Both the position numbers and the translations under genes were made by a program. A stretch of DNA of 64,000 nt. Origin: Martinezella rhizogenes (GTDB taxonomy: Bacteria > Pseudomonadota > Alphaproteobacteria > Rhizobiales > Rhizobiaceae). Shown here in pieces: positions 17,531 through 27,844 of this stretch (the first letter of the stretch is position 1; the number at the start of each line of letters is the position of its first letter). The notes below the pieces were generated by a model. It did no database searches and was not told where the DNA came from. It saw only the letters and a program-made list of their open reading frames with translations. Location of the stretch: NCBI RefSeq assembly GCF_000799715.1, contig NZ_JUHG01000011.1:1550001-1614000 (forward strand), given 5' to 3'.

Positions 17531-17546
17531 TGATCAAATTTGATCA
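17531..17546. promoter_or_regulatory. Candidate LacI-type operator (perfect 16-base palindrome)
   Basis: TGATCAAATTTGATCA is fully self-complementary. It lies 54 bases upstream of the LacI-type start at 17601 and 136 bases upstream of the divergent TIM-barrel operon. It is the only strong palindrome in this spacer, so it is the best candidate for binding by the adjacent regulator. Confidence 0.65.
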
Positions 17547-17600
17547 TTGGCGTAGGGCAGCATGAACGCAGGGCTGAACTACTGGTGCCGGAGGAGCGGG

Positions 17601-18605
17601 ATGACGAAAGTCACTTTAAAGGATGTGGCGGAAGAGGCTGGCGTCGGCACGGCCACGGTCGAGCGCGTCGTCAATGGCCGTGGCGGCGTCCGGCCGGAAA
17701 CCGTGGAAAAGGTGTTTCTCGCCGCCAAAAGGCTGAACTACCGGCATGCGCTATCGAACGCCCATCGCGGCCTGATCCGGATCGAGGTGATCCTGGTGCG
17801 GCCGGAAACCAGCTTCTATTCACGGATGAACCAGGCCTTCGAACGCATCGCCGCCTCGCTCGACCATGGTATCGTCGTTCACCGCACCTTTGCCCGGGAA
17901 AATGACCCGGCGGACTTCGCGCACTACATCGCCAATCCGAAAGTGCGCAGATCGGCGCTGATCGTCGTCGCGCCGGACCATCCGGATGTGGTCACAAGCG
18001 TCAGGCAGGCACGCGAACTCGGCGTCCCCGTTGTCCAGATCATGACCCGCCCGGCGCCGGAGCTACCCTATGTCGGCATTGACAACTACGCCGCCGGCCG
18101 CACCGCCGCCTACTATATGTCACGTATGCAGAGCGGGCAGGCAGGCGCCTTCGTCGCACTCTGCCACAGCGGCGCCTATGAGAACCACAGGGAGCGCGTC
18201 CGCGGGTTTTCCGCCTATCTCGCCGAGCAGGGCCAGAACACCCACGCCTTCACCGAGGTGATGTTCGATCTCGACGACGAACACAATGCCATGGAATTGC
18301 TGCGCGCCGCGCTTGACCGCGACCCGACCATCATCGGCGTCTACAGCGCCGGCGGCGACAATGTCGCCGTCGCCTCCGTTCTCCGGCAAAACCGGCAGCG
18401 AGGGATCTTTTGGGTTGGTCATGAATTGACCGAGCAGACGCGTGGCTACCTGCGCCAGGGCATCCTGTCGATCGTGCTGGATCAGGCGCCGGAGATCCAG
18501 GCACGCCGATCGATAGACCTGACATTGAAAACATTGGGCCTGATCGATGTCGAGGTCAGTTCGGAGCCCGTGCGCTTTCTGACCGTGACCTCGGAGAACC
18601 TCTGA
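17601..18605 (+). CDS. LacI-family transcriptional regulator
   Basis: 334 residues from ATG 17601, chosen over an upstream start at 17562 because GGAGGAG lies just before it and the helix-turn-helix then begins at residue 4. VTLKDVAEEAGVGTATVERV is the DNA-reading motif, followed by the hinge RVVNGRGGVRPETVEKV. The sensor domain shows LPYVGIDNYAAGRTAAYYMS, the same ribose-binding-like layout as the xylose regulator at 3805-4830. It diverges from the two TIM-barrel genes and the Gfo/Idh gene, which it probably controls through the palindrome at 17531-17546. Confidence 0.9.
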   Translation: MTKVTLKDVAEEAGVGTATVERVVNGRGGVRPETVEKVFLAAKRLNYRHALSNAHRGLIRIEVILVRPETSFYSRMNQAFERIAASLDHGIVVHRTFARENDPADFAHYIANPKVRRSALIVVAPDHPDVVTSVRQARELGVPVVQIMTRPAPELPYVGIDNYAAGRTAAYYMSRMQSGQAGAFVALCHSGAYENHRERVRGFSAYLAEQGQNTHAFTEVMFDLDDEHNAMELLRAALDRDPTIIGVYSAGGDNVAVASVLRQNRQRGIFWVGHELTEQTRGYLRQGILSIVLDQAPEIQARRSIDLTLKTLGLIDVEVSSEPVRFLTVTSENL

Positions 18606-18704
18606 ACCAATGGCGGTTACAGGTGGCCATTGCCTCCAGATGGCGTATAAGTCCCGCCAATCGCAGCGAAATCTTCGCCGCCCTCAAATCAAAGGTGCAA
18701 ATCC

Positions 18705-18989
18705 ATGACCGATAAAGAAAACCTGACCGCAGACATCGACAACGAACAGCAGCGGCTGGCCGATCTTGCCGAGATTGGCGATGTCGACCTGTCTCAGTTC
18801 GCGCCGGGGACTTTCGGCTGCCACGAGGCGATGCACACCGCATCGCTCATGCTCGACATGACCGACGATCACCTGCTGCAACACCCCGCCATCCTCGCCG
18901 ATCCGGAATTCTACCGCCTTGCCGGTAACGTACACGAAGCGCTGTTCGCGCTGTACCAGGCCATTGGCGAGAAGCATCTGGCGGACTGA
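18705..18989 (+). CDS. Small acidic hypothetical protein
   Basis: 94 residues, very acidic, no signal peptide or membrane helix. It contains FGCHEAMHTASLMLDMTDDH and ends YQAIGEKHLAD; predicted mostly helical. I do not recognise a named family, although similar short proteins are common in rhizobial genomes. The start has AAAGGTGCAAATCC upstream with a reasonable AAGG spacing. It stands alone between a LacI regulator and a convergent unknown gene. Confidence 0.65.
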   Translation: MTDKENLTADIDNEQQRLADLAEIGDVDLSQFAPGTFGCHEAMHTASLMLDMTDDHLLQHPAILADPEFYRLAGNVHEALFALYQAIGEKHLAD

Positions 18990-19030
18990 GGATTTCTATC
19001 TCCGACCCAGCGACACAAAGCTAGCTTGGA

Positions 19031-19858
19031 TCAATTCGTGACCGGCGACCGCCGGCCGCTGGCACCTGTCATTGTCGGGTCTAGACCCGGCGGTGGTGCC
19101 GTCTTCGGATCGGTGGCGTCGACACCGATGAATTCGTCGCCCTTGTCAGGCTCGGGCGGCAGGTTGCCGGTCGTTGCCGGCTCGGGCAAAGCATGGGCGG
19201 CCTCCTTCGCCGTTGCCTTCTCTTCCGCCGCCACCGCTGCCTTATGCTTGTCTGACCTGGCGTCGCCCCCCTTGTCGTTCTCGGCGGCCAGCGGATTGTC
19301 GCAATCGCTGTAATTTTTCAGCGCGGCCAGTGTCTCGTCGATATCGTTGGGCAACATATTGATCTGCTCGCCGTAGAACAGGCCCTGGGCACTCGCACCG
19401 CCATTGTAATACCGCGCCGTGACCGGCGCCTCGACGGCGCCACTGGCCACCTTGTCGGGATGCGGCACATAGACGACATCGGCGCCCAGCGCTCGTCCGC
19501 GAATATCGGATCGCAACGTCGGGCCGTTCTGGTCGAGAACCACCACCTGAACAAGATCCGGCTTCTGCTCCTCATAGACCGCCTTGGCGACGCGAAGCGC
19601 CGTTCTCACGCGCGTCAGGCCATCGGTCGGGTCGGTACGAATATACTTGCGCACCCAGAAGCGGTTTTCCTTGCGGATGGTGATGAGGCTGACATTGCTG
19701 CACTCCAGGCCGTTTGGAGAGGCCGAGACAAAACCCTGGAACCTGTCCTTGCCCAGATAAAGCGCGAAAGCGCCGGAGGAGCCTATCAACAAGGCCACTC
19801 CGCCGATGAGGACGACAAGCTTCCGGGGGGACCGGAACATATGCAGTAAGGCGCTCAC
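19031..19858 (-). CDS. Membrane-anchored hypothetical protein with disordered C terminus
   Basis: 275 residues if it starts at GTG 19858 (GGAG eight bases upstream); an in-frame GTG at 19882 and an ATG at 19840 are alternatives. A single N-terminal membrane helix (KLVVLIGGVALLIGSSGAFA) anchors a soluble domain of about 170 residues. KYIRTDPTDGLTRVRTALRV and VVYVPHPDKVASGAVEAPVT are the most structured-looking parts. A Pro/Glu/Lys/Ala-rich tail (KATAKEAAHALPEP onward) is probably disordered. I do not recognise the family. It is monocistronic, with no partner apparent. Confidence 0.65.
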   Translation of the reverse strand: MSALLHMFRSPRKLVVLIGGVALLIGSSGAFALYLGKDRFQGFVSASPNGLECSNVSLITIRKENRFWVRKYIRTDPTDGLTRVRTALRVAKAVYEEQKPDLVQVVVLDQNGPTLRSDIRGRALGADVVYVPHPDKVASGAVEAPVTARYYNGGASAQGLFYGEQINMLPNDIDETLAALKNYSDCDNPLAAENDKGGDARSDKHKAAVAAEEKATAKEAAHALPEPATTGNLPPEPDKGDEFIGVDATDPKTAPPPGLDPTMTGASGRRSPVTN

Positions 19859-20052
19859 GCCAACTGCTCCAGCATAAAGCACTCCAACGCGACAAGATGA
19901 TTGATCCTCACGTTAAGGATGTGGCGTTTCGGAATGCTTAAAACAGATATGAAACTTGTGTCGCTCTCGCTGCTTTTACCAAAAAAGGTCCAGATTTTTC
20001 AGGCCGATGCCGGTGCTTGCCTTGCACCGCGCGGCCATGCTCTAACCGGGAC

Positions 20053-20961
20053 ATGGCGTTCACCTTGAGACAGCTTCAATATTTCGTCGCCGTGGCGGAA
20101 CAGGGCTCGGTCACCCGCGCCGCGCAGAACCTGTCGATCTCCCAATCCTCGGTTACCGAAGCCCTGAAGGAACTGGAAAGCGATCTCGGCGTCGAGCTGT
20201 TCGACCGCCATCCGCGCGGGCTCACTATCACCCACAACGGCCACCAGTTCCTGCGGCACGCAACGAAAATCCTTTCGACCGTTTCGGACGCCCGCACCAG
20301 CTTTTCCGGCCAGCAGAATGCCACCGGCGGCACATTGAACATCGGCGTCACCTCGCTCGTCGCCGGTTATGTGTTGTCCGACCTGCTCGCACGCTATCGC
20401 CGCGTCTGCCCCGGCGTCGAGGTCAGCGCCATTGAGGATAATGGCGGCTATCTCGAGCATCTTCTGGTCGGCGGCGAGCTCGACGTCGCCGTCATGGTCA
20501 TTTCCAACCTGCGCGACCGCATGGCGCTGCAGGCTGAAATCATCGAGACATCCCCCTATCGCCTCTGGCTACCCATGGGCCATCCCCTCGTCTCCGCCGA
20601 TATCATCAGCGTCGCGGACATCACGCGCGAGCCTTTGATCATGCTGACCATCGACGAAATCGAGGAAAACACCGGCAAGCTGCTGACGGCGCTCGGCGCC
20701 CGCCCGCATGTCGCCTTCCGCACCCGCTCCGTCGAGGCGGTGCGCAGCCTGGTCGCTACCGGTGCAGGCGTTGCATTGCTGCCGGATCTCGTCTACCGCC
20801 CCTGGTCGCTAGAAGGCGATCGCATCGAGAGCCGCGACGTCTCCGGCTCGCTGCCGGTCGTCCAGGTCGGCATGGTCTGGCGCAAGGGATCGAGCCTGCC
20901 GCAGGCTGCCCGCGACTTCGTCGGCGTCGCCGAAAGCATGCGATCGGGGCGGCAGAGGTAG
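20053..20961 (+). CDS. LysR-family transcriptional regulator
   Basis: 302 residues from ATG 20053; the start at 20017 would add an atypical 12-residue leader. The winged helix-turn-helix is FTLRQLQYFVAVAEQGSVTR followed by AAQNLSISQSSVTEALKELE (residues 3-42). A LysR substrate domain covers about 92-295 (GTLNIGVTSLVAGYVLSDLL). It is 202 bases upstream of a putrescine-type ABC transporter operon on the same strand, with a palindromic repeat between, and may control it, although LysR regulators more often diverge from their targets. Confidence 0.9.
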   Translation: MAFTLRQLQYFVAVAEQGSVTRAAQNLSISQSSVTEALKELESDLGVELFDRHPRGLTITHNGHQFLRHATKILSTVSDARTSFSGQQNATGGTLNIGVTSLVAGYVLSDLLARYRRVCPGVEVSAIEDNGGYLEHLLVGGELDVAVMVISNLRDRMALQAEIIETSPYRLWLPMGHPLVSADIISVADITREPLIMLTIDEIEENTGKLLTALGARPHVAFRTRSVEAVRSLVATGAGVALLPDLVYRPWSLEGDRIESRDVSGSLPVVQVGMVWRKGSSLPQAARDFVGVAESMRSGRQR

Positions 20962-20963
20962 GC

Positions 20964-21012
20964 GAGCGTGATCCCGAAAAGTGTGAAGCGGTTTTCGGAC
21001 AAGATCACGCTC
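20964..21012. repeat. 49-base rhizobial palindrome (copy 1)
   Basis: GAGCGTGATC...CCGAAAA, a short loop, then TTTTCGG...GATCACGCTC. A near-identical element is present at 47852-47899. Both begin within three bases of the stop codon of a regulator gene. The RNA would form a long hairpin that could act as a terminator or 3' stabiliser. Confidence 0.75.
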
Positions 21013-21163
21013 AATCAAATAAGGGAACCTATCGGAAATTCCGATATCGACTTTCTGATAAATGAATTTGCGAATGCGGCAAAATCGCGTCACCTTTTCT
21101 CCGGGAACAAAAATGCCAGGCACTGGCTCCGATACCAACTGGCTCAAAAACCGGGAGACTCCG

Positions 21164-22324
21164 ATGAAGCATTTGCTGAAATCATGCACTGCCGCACTCG
21201 CATGCCTAAGTTTCGCCACGCAGGTCATCGCCGCCGAGCCGCTGAAGACGCTCGGCAAGGGCGAAGGCGCCGTCAGCATCGTTGCCTGGGCCGGCTATAT
21301 CGAGCGCGGCGAGAGCGACAAGAATTACGACTGGGTGACCAGCTTCGAGAAAGAGACTGGCTGCAAGGTCAGCGTCAAGACCGCCGCGACGTCGGATGAG
21401 ATGGTGGCGCTGATGAACGAAGGCGGCTTCGACCTCGTCACCGCCTCGGGCGATGCGTCGCTCCGCCTTGTTGCCGGCAAGCGCGTCCAGCCGATCAACA
21501 CCGACCTGATCCCGAGCTGGAAGACCCTCGACGACAGGCTGAAGAATGCCCCGTGGCATACAGTCAACGGTGCCCACTACGGCGTACCCTATCTCTGGGG
21601 ACCGAACGTGCTGATGTACAATACCGACGCCTTCAAGGATCAGGCGCCGAAGAGCTGGAATGTCGTCTTCGAGGAGATGACCCTGCCGGACGGCAAATCC
21701 AACAAGGGCCGCGTCCAGGCCTATGACGGCCCGATCTACATCGCCGACGCCGCTCTTTATCTGATGGCCCACAAGCCGGAACTCGGCATCAAGGACCCTT
21801 ACGAACTCAACGAAGACCAGTATAAGGCAGCCCTCGACCTGCTGCGCGGCCAGCGCAAACTGGTCAGCCGCTATTGGCATGACGCGATGATCCAGACGGA
21901 CGATTTCAAGAACGAAGGCGTCGTCGCCTCCGGCTCCTGGCCGTTCCAGGTGAACCTGCTGCAGGCCGACAAGCAGAAGATCGCCTCCACCTTCCCCGAC
22001 GAAGGCGCGACCGGATGGGCCGATACGACCATGCTGCATGTCGACAGCGAGCACCCGAACTGCGCCTATATGTGGATGGAACATTCACTTCAGGCCAAGG
22101 TCCAGGGCGACGCCGCCGCTTGGTTCGGCGCGGTCCCCTCGGTTCCCGCCGCCTGCAAGGGCAATGAACTGCTCACCGACAGCGGTTGCGCCACCAACGG
22201 CTATGACCACTTCGACAAGATCAAGTTCTGGAAAACCCCGGTCGCCAAGTGCACGAGCGAAAGCGAATGCGTGCCTTATCACCGCTGGGTTTCCGACTAT
22301 ATCGGCGTGATTGGGGGCAGATAG
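21164..22324 (+). CDS. Polyamine-type ABC transporter substrate-binding protein (PotD/PotF-like)
   Basis: 386 residues from ATG 21164 (GGGAGA upstream). A signal peptide covers residues 1-23 (LLKSCTAALACLSFATQVIA). VSIVAWAGYIERGESDKNYD and WVTSFEKETGCKVSVKTAAT are the typical start of the spermidine/putrescine-binding fold. GFDLVTASGDASLRLVAGKR and GVPYLWGPNVLMYNTDAF follow. Several cysteines near the C terminus (CKG, CATNG, CTSESEC) could form periplasmic disulfides. First gene of a complete transporter operon ending with an aminobutyraldehyde dehydrogenase, which points to putrescine or a related amine as ligand. Confidence 0.9.
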   Translation: MKHLLKSCTAALACLSFATQVIAAEPLKTLGKGEGAVSIVAWAGYIERGESDKNYDWVTSFEKETGCKVSVKTAATSDEMVALMNEGGFDLVTASGDASLRLVAGKRVQPINTDLIPSWKTLDDRLKNAPWHTVNGAHYGVPYLWGPNVLMYNTDAFKDQAPKSWNVVFEEMTLPDGKSNKGRVQAYDGPIYIADAALYLMAHKPELGIKDPYELNEDQYKAALDLLRGQRKLVSRYWHDAMIQTDDFKNEGVVASGSWPFQVNLLQADKQKIASTFPDEGATGWADTTMLHVDSEHPNCAYMWMEHSLQAKVQGDAAAWFGAVPSVPAACKGNELLTDSGCATNGYDHFDKIKFWKTPVAKCTSESECVPYHRWVSDYIGVIGGR

Positions 22325-22382
22325 CTCACGCCGATCACGGCGATCGCCTCTCCACTGCAAGGAGTGGCGATCCCGCCGGGAC

Positions 22383-22414
22383 GATGAGGGGAGCGGCATC
22401 CAAAGCCCCTCATC
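22383..22414. repeat. Palindromic hairpin between binding-protein and ATPase genes
   Basis: GATGAGGGG and CCCCTCATC form a 9-base stem around 14 bases in the 172-base gap before the ATPase gene. It resembles the CCCCTCATC-type repeats elsewhere in this window (e.g. around 2295). It could protect the upstream binding-protein transcript and so raise its level relative to the membrane components. Confidence 0.55.
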
Positions 22415-22496
22415 GCCTCGCCGAGCTCTCCTCGGAAGGGAGAGGGCAAGATGGAAATATACGCCCTATTATCTCTGCATATCCTTGGAGCATCCC

Positions 22497-23479
<983 letters not shown>

Positions 23480-23483
<4 letters not shown>

Positions 23484-24451
23484 CGATGGCAAGCATCACC
23501 ACGGCCGCGCCGCCGCCCACCTCGATCCTGCCAAGCCGCGGCGGTTTCTTCGGCCGCCTTTCGGATCTCTTCTGGCGCCGCCCGAAACTCTTCCTCTTCC
23601 TGATGCTGACGCCGCCGCTCCTCTGGCTCGGCATCATCTATATCGGTGCGCTGATCGCGCTGCTGTTGCAGAGCTTCTTCTCGGTCGACGATTTCTCCGG
23701 AATGGTGAATTACGAATTCACGCTCTCGACCTACGCACAACTGTTGAATTCCGCCAATTTCGACATCATCGTCCGCACCGTCGTCATGGCGGCGCTGGTG
23801 ACCATCGCCTCCGCCTTCGTCGCCTTCCCCATCGCCTATTATGCGGCGCGCTATGCGCAGGGAAAATGGAAAGCGCTGTTCTATCTCGGCGTCATGCTGC
23901 CGCTTTGGTCGAGCTACCTCGTCAAGGTCTACGCCTGGAAGCTGATCCTCGCCAAGGAAGGCATACTGACCTGGCTTTTCAGCAAGCTCTACCTCGGCTG
24001 GCTGCTCGACGGCGTGCTCGCACTGCCCATCATCGGCGGCAACTCGTTGTCGGTGAGCTACATCGGCACCTTCCTTGTCTTCGTCTATATTTGGCTGCCC
24101 TACATGATCCTGCCGACCCAGGCTGCCCTTGAGCGCGTGCCCACCAATCTGCTCGAGGCCTCCTCCGATCTCGGCGCCATGCCGAACCAGACCTTCCGCA
24201 CGGTGCTGCTGCCGCTGGCGCTCCCCGGCATCGTCGCCGGCTCGATCTTCACCTTCTCGCTGACGCTTGGTGATTACATCATCCCGCAGATCATCGGCTC
24301 GTCGCGCCTCTTCATCGGCCAGGCGGTCTATGCGCAGCAGGGCACGGCCGGCAATGTGCCGCTTGCCGCCGCCTTCTCGGTGGTGCCGATCGTCATCATG
24401 GCCATCTATCTCTGGATCGCCAAGAAACAGGGAGCTTTCGATGCGCTCTGA
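23480..24451 (+). CDS. Polyamine-type ABC transporter permease (PotB/PotH-like)
   Basis: 323 residues with about six membrane helices; the first follows a 40-residue cytosolic N terminus ([20 protein letters not shown]). The EAA loop that contacts the ATPase is [20 protein letters not shown], followed by the typical [20 protein letters not shown]. The ATG overlaps the ATPase stop codon (ATGA), so translation is probably coupled; an internal ATG two codons later is an alternative start. The next permease begins within its last 11 bases. Confidence 0.92.
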
Positions 24452-25256
24452 TCGCGGCCAACGCGCCTCCCTGCCTCTGAAGACCGCCGCCGCCTGCGGC
24501 CTGCTCTTCCTGCATCTGCCGATCCTCTTGATCTTCGTCTATGCCTTCACGACGGAGGAAAAGAGCTATCAGTGGCCGCCGCCGGGCTTCACGCTGCAAT
24601 GGTTCGGCATTGCCTGGAACCGGCCGGATGTCTGGTCGTCGCTGGCTCTGTCGGTCCAGGTGGCGACCATCGCGACCGCCATCGCCCTGGTGCTCGGCAC
24701 GCTCTGCGCCGCCGCCGTCAGCCAGACGAAATTCTTCGGCCGTGAGGCGATCTCGCTGCTGGTCATCCTGCCGATCGCGCTCCCCGGCATCATCACCGGC
24801 ATCGCGCTGCGCTCCGCCTTCAGCCTGTTCGACATTCCCTTCTCGGTCTGGACCATCGTTCTCGGCCACGCCACCTTCTGCGTCGTCGTGGTCTACAACA
24901 ATGCCGTCGCCCGCTTCCGCCGCACTTCGGGTTCGCTGATAGAAGCTTCGATGGACCTCGGCGCCGACGGCTTCCAGACCTTCCGCCATGTCATCCTACC
25001 GAATATCGGCACGGCGCTGCTGGCCGGCGGCATGCTTGCCTTCGCGCTGTCCTTCGACGAGGTCATCGTCACCACTTTCACCGGCGGCCAGCAGATGACG
25101 CTGCCGATCTGGATGCTGCAGGAGCTCATTCGCCCGCGCCAGCGTCCCGTCACCAATGTCGTCGCCATGGTCGTGGTGCTCGTCACCTTCCTGCCGATCC
25201 TGGCAGCCTATTATCTTACTCGCGACGGCGACCAGATCGCCGGCGGCGGCAAATAA
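24441..25256 (+). CDS. Polyamine-type ABC transporter permease (PotC/PotI-like)
   Basis: 271 residues from ATG 24441 (GGGAG upstream), overlapping the previous permease by 11 bases. Six membrane helices are visible, starting with [20 protein letters not shown]. The EAA loop is [20 protein letters not shown], followed by [20 protein letters not shown], and the conserved [11 protein letters not shown] is typical of PotC-like permeases. It forms the heterodimeric channel with the preceding protein. Confidence 0.92.
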   Translation: MRSDRGQRASLPLKTAAACGLLFLHLPILLIFVYAFTTEEKSYQWPPPGFTLQWFGIAWNRPDVWSSLALSVQVATIATAIALVLGTLCAAAVSQTKFFGREAISLLVILPIALPGIITGIALRSAFSLFDIPFSVWTIVLGHATFCVVVVYNNAVARFRRTSGSLIEASMDLGADGFQTFRHVILPNIGTALLAGGMLAFALSFDEVIVTTFTGGQQMTLPIWMLQELIRPRQRPVTNVVAMVVVLVTFLPILAAYYLTRDGDQIAGGGK

Positions 25257-25268
25257 AGGGAGATTATT

Positions 25269-26696
25269 ATGGACACCCAGATGTTGATCGGTTCCCGCTT
25301 CGAGGCCGGCACGGAGACGGAAGAACACGTCCTCAACCCAAAGACCGGCGAAACCGTGCTCAATCTGCCCGAGGCGTCGCTCGGCCAGATCGACGCCGCC
25401 GTCGATGCCGCCGAAAAGGCGTTCACGAGCTGGTCGCAGACCACGCCCGGCCAGCGCTCCACCTATCTTCTGAAGATCGCCGACGCCATCGAGCGGGATG
25501 CCGAGGGCTTTGCGGCGCTGGAAGCGCTGAACTGCGGCAAGCCGATCAATGCCGTGCTCAACGACGAGATCCCCGCCATCGTCGACTGCTACCGCTTCTT
25601 TGCCGGCGCGGTGCGCAACCTGCATGGCCCGGTCGCCGGCGAGTATCTCCCCGGCCACACCTCGATGATCCGCCGCGACCCGATCGGCATCGTCGGCTCG
25701 ATCGCGCCATGGAACTACCCGCTGATGATGATGGCCTGGAAGCTGGCCCCGGCGATTGCCGGCGGCAACACCGTCGTCTTCAAGCCTTCCGAACAGACGC
25801 CGCTGACGGCGCTGAAGATGGCAAAGCTGCTGGCGGACATTCTGCCCGAAGGCGTCGTCAACGTCATCCTCGGCCGTGGCGAAAGCGTCGGCAACGCGCT
25901 GATCAACCATCCGAAGATCGGCATGGTCTCCATCACCGGCGATGTCGCCACCGGCAAGAAGGTGTTGCAGGCCGCCGCCAAGACGGTGAAGCGCACGCAT
26001 CTCGAACTCGGCGGCAAGGCCCCGGTCATCATCTTCGACGACGCCGATATCGACGCCGTCGTCGCCGGCATCCGGACCTTCGGCTATTATAATGCCGGCC
26101 AGGACTGCACCGCCGCCTGCCGCATCTATGCCGATGCCAAGGTCTACGACAATTTCGTCGCCGACCTCACCTCAGCCGTCTCCAGCATCAAGTTCAACCT
26201 TGCCGACGACACCGAAAACGAAATCGGCCCGCTGATCTCCAAACGCCAGCGCGACCGCGTCGAAAGCTTCGTCACACGCGCTGCCGAACACAAGCACATG
26301 GAGATCACCACCGGTGGCAAGACCTCGGGCGACCGCGGCTTCTTCTATGCTCCGACCATCGTTGCCGGCGCGACGCAGGATGACGAGATCGTCCGCCGCG
26401 AAGTCTTCGGTCCCGTCGTCTCCGTCACCCGCTTCACCAATCCCGACGACGCCGTTGCCTGGGCCAATGACAGTGATTACGGCCTTGCCTCCTCCGTCTG
26501 GACCAAGGACATCAGTCGCGGCATGCAGACCGCCGCCCGCCTGCAATATGGCTGTACCTGGATCAACACCCACTTCATGCTGGTCAACGAGATGCCGCAT
26601 GGCGGCCTGAAGCAATCCGGCTACGGCAAGGACATGTCGGTCTATGCTCTGGAAGACTACACCGCCGTCCGGCATGTGATGATCAACCATGGGTGA
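25269..26696 (+). CDS. Gamma-aminobutyraldehyde dehydrogenase
   Basis: 475 residues, NAD-dependent aldehyde dehydrogenase superfamily. [20 protein letters not shown] carries Asn149, [20 protein letters not shown] carries general base Glu246, and [17 protein letters not shown] carries nucleophile Cys280. Sequence features and the 12-base spacing after a putrescine-type transporter point to 4-aminobutyraldehyde oxidation to GABA (PatD/YdcW type). A putrescine transaminase or oxidase needed to make the aldehyde is not in the window. Betaine-aldehyde-type activity is an alternative. Confidence 0.88.
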   Translation: MDTQMLIGSRFEAGTETEEHVLNPKTGETVLNLPEASLGQIDAAVDAAEKAFTSWSQTTPGQRSTYLLKIADAIERDAEGFAALEALNCGKPINAVLNDEIPAIVDCYRFFAGAVRNLHGPVAGEYLPGHTSMIRRDPIGIVGSIAPWNYPLMMMAWKLAPAIAGGNTVVFKPSEQTPLTALKMAKLLADILPEGVVNVILGRGESVGNALINHPKIGMVSITGDVATGKKVLQAAAKTVKRTHLELGGKAPVIIFDDADIDAVVAGIRTFGYYNAGQDCTAACRIYADAKVYDNFVADLTSAVSSIKFNLADDTENEIGPLISKRQRDRVESFVTRAAEHKHMEITTGGKTSGDRGFFYAPTIVAGATQDDEIVRREVFGPVVSVTRFTNPDDAVAWANDSDYGLASSVWTKDISRGMQTAARLQYGCTWINTHFMLVNEMPHGGLKQSGYGKDMSVYALEDYTAVRHVMINHG

Positions 26697-26861
26697 GGGT
26701 GAGACGCGGTTCGGCGCAGCCGAAGCGAAGGGCCGGATGGTGCGGCATAGGACGAACCTGATCTCGCTCTCAGCGGCGAGATCACATGCCGATCAAAACG
26801 GCAGCGGAACAATTTCCCCTTTCATGCGTCTCCATTGAACGCAACGCAGAGGAGATTTCTC

Positions 26862-27035
26862 ATGCTGAAGTGGGCCATCATATTTTTCGTGATTTCGCTG
26901 ATCGCCGGCTTTTTCGGCTTTTCCGGCGTCTCCGCCGCAACGGCGACGATTGCCCGTGTGCTCTTCGCCATCTTCCTGATCGTCTTCCTGGTGTTCCTGA
27001 TCATGGCGGTCATGGCCGGCAACATGGTACTGTGA
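26862..27035 (+). CDS. Small DUF1328/YtjA-family membrane protein
   Basis: 57 residues from ATG 26862 (AGGAGA upstream); a longer frame from 26835 has no ribosome-binding site. Nearly the whole protein is two hydrophobic helices: [20 protein letters not shown] and then [20 protein letters not shown]. The FGFSGVSA turn is the family hallmark. Function is unknown; relatives are abundant in proteobacteria and often stress-induced. It converges on a DUF1345 gene 25 bases away. Confidence 0.85.
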   Translation: MLKWAIIFFVISLIAGFFGFSGVSAATATIARVLFAIFLIVFLVFLIMAVMAGNMVL

Positions 27036-27060
27036 CGACCGGCAGCGATCCGAGGGCGGG

Positions 27061-27735
27061 CTATACCAGGCTCGCCCCGACGTTGATCGCAAGCGCCAGG
27101 ATCGTCGTGTTGAACAGGAACGACAGGATGGAGTGCAACAGCACCAGCTTGCGCATGCTGACGGAGGAAACACCAATATCAGCGGTCTGGGCGGCGACGC
27201 CGATGGTGAAGGAGAAATAGAGAAAGTCCCAATAGATGGGCTCCTCCAACGGTTCGGCGAATGTCAGCCCCTGCCCCTTGCCCGATTCGCCATAGAAGCG
27301 GTGCGCATAGTGGATGGTAAACAGCATATGCAGGAACACCCAGGAAATCAGGATCGTCACGATCGCCATCGACACGCGGAAAAACGCGACCTCGGGCGAC
27401 GCCTCCTTGATGCCGAGCAAATCCAGGACGATCCCACCAATGCTGGCGACTGCCGCCGCGCTCGACAGGAGCAGCAGCAACACATCCGAGGAATCAAGAT
27501 CAGCGGAACGTTGGCGGATACGGTGCGCATCGGCCGTCAGCATGCGATAGAGGCTGAACAGGATATAGACCATGGCGGTCGTATTCCAGGCAATGAGCAA
27601 ATTGCCCGCGTTCAAGGCGCGCGATGTCAGAAGCAGAAAAACCGCCACTCCGACAGCGGTAGCGATTAAAATCACCTGATGCTTACGCAGCAGTACGAGG
27701 CCTCTGGAACGATGCATCCGTCCGTCCACGCCCAT
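27061..27735 (-). CDS. DUF1345-family integral membrane protein
   Basis: 224 residues with about six hydrophobic segments. The hallmark blocks are ISWVFLHMLFTIHYAHRFY and YWDFLYFSFTIGVAAQTADI, which identify the DUF1345 family; the latter has a PDFWDFLYF-like motif reminiscent of pore-helix segments. No enzymatic residues are recognised and function is unknown. It is monocistronic on the minus strand, its start 60 bases from the terminator of the neighbouring catabolic operon. Confidence 0.85.
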   Translation of the reverse strand: MGVDGRMHRSRGLVLLRKHQVILIATAVGVAVFLLLTSRALNAGNLLIAWNTTAMVYILFSLYRMLTADAHRIRQRSADLDSSDVLLLLLSSAAAVASIGGIVLDLLGIKEASPEVAFFRVSMAIVTILISWVFLHMLFTIHYAHRFYGESGKGQGLTFAEPLEEPIYWDFLYFSFTIGVAAQTADIGVSSVSMRKLVLLHSILSFLFNTTILALAINVGASLV

Positions 27736-27795
27736 GCCGCTCTCCTGATTGCAAATCGTCTTTCAGACGCCGATTCGCGGACGAGAGTGGCAAAT

Positions 27796-27824
27796 AAAAA
27801 GAGGCCCCGCAATACGGAGCCTCT
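27796..27824 (-). terminator. Terminator of the 37345-27845 catabolic operon
   Basis: On the minus strand AGAGGC...GCCTCT, extended inward by CCG/CGG, is followed by TTTTTATTT. It lies 20 bases past the SDR stop codon and closes the ten-gene minus-strand operon. Confidence 0.8.
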
Positions 27825-27844
27825 GATCTGGAGGAAGATGGCGC

